Of a DNA stretch of 14,641 bases, positions 12,717 to 14,641 are shown piece after piece. The notes below the pieces were generated by a model that saw only the letters and a program-made list of their open reading frames with translations, made no database searches and had not been told where the DNA came from. The DNA comes from DASYSA01 sp036003885 (GTDB lineage: Bacteria; Acidobacteriota; Blastocatellia; UBA7656): the NCBI GenBank assembly GCA_036003885.1, contig DASYSA010000429.1:1-14641 (forward strand), given 5' to 3'. The position numbers were made by a program, and so were the translations under genes. The number at the start of each line of letters is the position of its first letter. Position 1 is the stretch's first letter.

Positions 12717-14055
12717 GCTCGAGAGTGCCCTCTTGCGTAATCGCCGCAATCAATTCGTAAAACTCGGGAAAGGAGACGGCTGCACAGTCCGCGCCTATGA
12801 TTTCGGTGGTTCCCCTTGCCATCAAGCCGGCGATCGTGAAGGCCATTGCTATGCGGTGATCTCCCGCCGTGTCGACCCGGCCACCCTTGAGCGATTGCGG
12901 CCCCTCTATCGCGAAACCATCTTCGAACTCTTCGATCTCACCGCCCATAGCTCTGATGCCGTCGGCCACGGTGCTCACGCGATCGCTCTCTTTGATTCTC
13001 AACTCCCGCGCATCACGAACTTCTACTCGGCCTTCAACCTGAGTCGCGGCCACTGCCAGAATCGGAATCTCATCGATGATGTTGGGTATGACGTGCCCTG
13101 CGAGCACCGTTGAGGGTTGCTCGGCCTTCAACGCGCAACTGGTCACCTCTAGATCCCCGATAGGTTCCCCGTTAACTGTTCGCACGCCGTCCGCGACCAC
13201 CTTCGCGCCGAGGCGATTGAGCACGTCGATGAACGCTGTGCGTGTCGGATTGAGGTTGACACCGCTGATGACGAGCCTCGAGTCGGGGAGAAGAGTCGCA
13301 GCGGCAATGAAGAACGCCGCCGAGGAAACATCGCCCGGGACGAGATAGGTGACCGGAGACAACTCAAACCCGCCTTCAATGCTGAGGTCAACAGCCGGCT
13401 CGTCGGTTGTTGATTCGAGCCTTGCGCCGAACTGACGCAGCATCACCTCAGTATGATTGCGGGACGGGGCGGGCTCGGAAAAGGTCGTTTGGCCATCTGC
13501 GTACAGGCCGGCAAACAGCATGCAGGTCTTTACTTGGGCGCTGGCTATCCGGCTCGCAAATCGGATGGGTTTGAGCGCGGCGCCTCTTATGCTGAGCGGC
13601 GCGAAGTTCTGGTCCCTGGCTTTGATCGTAGCACCCATCAGGGTAAGCGGCTCGATGATCCTGCTCATGGGCCTCCGCCTCAAGCTCTCGTCGCCGTCGA
13701 TCTCCGAATTGAATCTCTGTCCTGCCAACAAACCGGTAATCATTCGAATTGTGGAGCCAGAATTTCCGGCGTCGAGTCGTACCGGCTCGCGGGCGGGTCG
13801 ATAACCCCGCAGTCCTCGCCCCTTAACGACCAGGATCTCGTCTGCGCGTTCCACCTCGACTCCGAGCCTGCGGACACAATCGAGCGTGGCCTGACAGTCT
13901 GCGCTCGACGCAAATCCTGTGATCGACGAATCACCCCCGGCTACTGACGCGAGCATTGCGACCCTGTGCGAGATCGACTTATCGCCTGGTACGCGTATCG
14001 CGCCCCGCACAGCGCACGGCCCGTTGATTCTCATTGACTTGGGTGATCTTGACAT
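12709..14055 (-). CDS. aroA: 3-phosphoshikimate 1-carboxyvinyltransferase (EPSP synthase), class II-like
   Basis: The 448-residue enzyme joins phosphoenolpyruvate to shikimate-3-phosphate in the cytoplasm, the step after shikimate kinase. Visible landmarks are PGDKSISHR with Lys26, LDAGNSGSTIR at 94-104, GDESLRRRPMSRI, SAQVK, the DEIPILAVAA active-site segment, LRIKESDR, and AGDHRIAMAF near the end. The LDAGNSGSTIR and GDESLxxRPM patterns are those of the Bacillus-like class II enzymes and differ from the LGNAGTAMR of E. coli class I. Class II enzymes are often less sensitive to glyphosate, but that is not shown here. ATG at 14055 is preferred because GGAAG lies about 7 nt upstream; an in-frame TTG at 14079 adds eight residues and lacks such a site. 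The gene leads an aroA-aroK operon. Confidence 0.97.
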   Translation of the reverse strand: MSRSPKSMRINGPCAVRGAIRVPGDKSISHRVAMLASVAGGDSSITGFASSADCQATLDCVRRLGVEVERADEILVVKGRGLRGYRPAREPVRLDAGNSGSTIRMITGLLAGQRFNSEIDGDESLRRRPMSRIIEPLTLMGATIKARDQNFAPLSIRGAALKPIRFASRIASAQVKTCMLFAGLYADGQTTFSEPAPSRNHTEVMLRQFGARLESTTDEPAVDLSIEGGFELSPVTYLVPGDVSSAAFFIAAATLLPDSRLVISGVNLNPTRTAFIDVLNRLGAKVVADGVRTVNGEPIGDLEVTSCALKAEQPSTVLAGHVIPNIIDEIPILAVAATQVEGRVEVRDARELRIKESDRVSTVADGIRAMGGEIEEFEDGFAIEGPQSLKGGRVDTAGDHRIAMAFTIAGLMARGTTEIIGADCAAVSFPEFYELIAAITQEGTLEHE

Positions 14056-14157
14056 GGCAACTTCCGCTATGTTACACAATGACGCGCCTTGTCACCACCT
14101 TGCATTGAAGTTGCGCGCCGTATCAGGGCTTAAAAGGCTAAGGAGAAGACATCCCGC
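14056..14157. promoter_or_regulatory. Divergent promoter region, aroA and anti-sigma kinase gene
   Basis: These 102 bp separate the divergent start codons, so both promoters should lie here. For aroA (minus) the best pair is GTGACA (14095-14090) and TAACAT (14074-14069) with a short 15-bp spacer, ending 13 bp before the start. For the plus gene only weak pairs are seen. AGGAG at 14141-14145 is the ribosome-binding site of the plus gene. The exact promoters are uncertain. Confidence 0.4.
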
Positions 14158-14586
14158 GTGCCGATGACTGAAACCATCGAGCTTTCGATCGAGAGCAAGC
14201 TTGAGTTCGTTGACATGATTAGCTCGGTCGTTAAGAGCGTAACCGGGAAAATGGGTTTCGACGAGTACGACGCAAGTTGGATCGAGCTCTCCGTCCACGA
14301 AGCGGTGATCAATGCGATTACTCACGGCAACAAAAGCGCGGATGACAAGCAGGTTGACGTCAAGTTTGTTTTCGAGCCGCAAGCGCTCACGGTCTTTGTC
14401 AGGGACCGCGGCGAAGGGTTCGACCCGGACGCTCTTCCGAACCCGCTTGACCCGGAGAATCTGCTCAATCCAACGGGGCGTGGGATCTTCTACATGCGCA
14501 CGTTCATGGATGAGGTCGAGTACTCGACTCACCCTGAAGGCGGAGTTATAGTGCGCATGACCAAGAGTAGAGGCTCAGCTCAGTGA
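14158..14586 (+). CDS. RsbW/SpoIIAB-type anti-sigma regulatory serine kinase (HATPase_c_2)
   Basis: The 142-residue protein is a single GHKL ATPase domain of the anti-sigma kinase class. The N box is ELSVHEAVINAITHGN (43-58; Glu48 and Asn52), the G1 box is DRGEGFD (83-89), and the G2 box is GRGIFYMRTFMDEV from 107. Such proteins bind a sigma factor or another partner and are released when an unphosphorylated STAS-domain antagonist binds them; they phosphorylate that antagonist on Ser or Thr. GTG at 14158 is taken as the start since AGGAG lies 12 nt upstream; ATG at 14164 would be 18 nt away. A second gene starts 33 bp downstream with its own good ribosome-binding site, and partner-switching genes are usually paired. 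No sigma-factor gene is in the window, so the target is unknown. Confidence 0.92.
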   Translation: MPMTETIELSIESKLEFVDMISSVVKSVTGKMGFDEYDASWIELSVHEAVINAITHGNKSADDKQVDVKFVFEPQALTVFVRDRGEGFDPDALPNPLDPENLLNPTGRGIFYMRTFMDEVEYSTHPEGGVIVRMTKSRGSAQ

Positions 14587-14619
14587 CAAGAATCCGAGAA
14601 CGAAAAAGGAGAAGTTAAG

Positions 14620-14641
14620 ATGGCTCAGCTTAGTCTTAAGG
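14620..14641 (+). CDS. Start of a gene cut by the window end (possibly a STAS anti-sigma antagonist)
   Basis: An ATG at 14620 preceded by AGGAG at 14607-14611 (8-nt spacing) opens a frame reading MAQLSLK before the window ends. Seven residues do not identify a family. The idea that it encodes a STAS-domain anti-anti-sigma factor rests only on its close position behind the RsbW-type kinase. Confidence 0.55.

Overview
This window reads as ordinary bacterial chromosome carrying conserved housekeeping genes, poorly characterised envelope genes and many small intergenic repeats. The likely source is an Acidobacteriota member, perhaps of the Blastocatellia. That is inferred from the large secreted HEAT-repeat protein, the pilin-like tail on one secreted protein, and heptamer arrays and GC-rich palindromes between genes. 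There is no rRNA or other taxonomic marker to confirm it. No phage, transposase, CRISPR array or defence system was found.

Left part (1-5478, genes on the minus strand). In transcription order there is a 125-residue orphan protein (5101-5478), a 1080-residue exported HEAT-repeat solenoid (1584-4826), a small lipoprotein (773-1327) and a soluble S26 peptidase with a Ser-His-type active site (170-631). The junctions hold two arrays of a GTCA-led 7-bp repeat, each with an inverted arm (2-165 and 4881-5025), a complex palindromic repeat (1468-1577) and a 13-bp terminator-like hairpin (5032-5065).

Middle part (5479-10154, genes on the plus strand). A 720-bp non-coding stretch with several inverted repeats leads into a secreted protein that joins an NTF2-like domain to a pilin-like domain (6199-6987). 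recA (7161-8243) follows, closed by a 15-bp hairpin and two further hairpins. Next is a 547-residue protein (8511-10154) with an N-terminal zinc ribbon, a proline-rich linker built from a 75-bp tandem repeat, and a C-terminal RDD membrane domain.

Right part (10332-14641). rqcH (10332-12047, plus) encodes the NFACT-family factor of bacterial ribosome-associated quality control. It appears to be leaderless, with a -10-like element directly before its GTG start. It converges on aroA-aroK (minus, overlapping by 8 bp), which supply two enzymes of the shikimate pathway. A GHKL anti-sigma-type kinase (14158-14586, plus) diverges from aroA. A further gene starts at 14620 and runs off the window, possibly its STAS-domain partner.

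No new multi-gene system is evident. The observations most worth following are the inverted heptamer arrays, the NTF2/pilin-like fusion, the zinc-ribbon/minisatellite/RDD protein, the soluble S26 peptidase, and the structured non-coding segments before 6199 and after rqcH.
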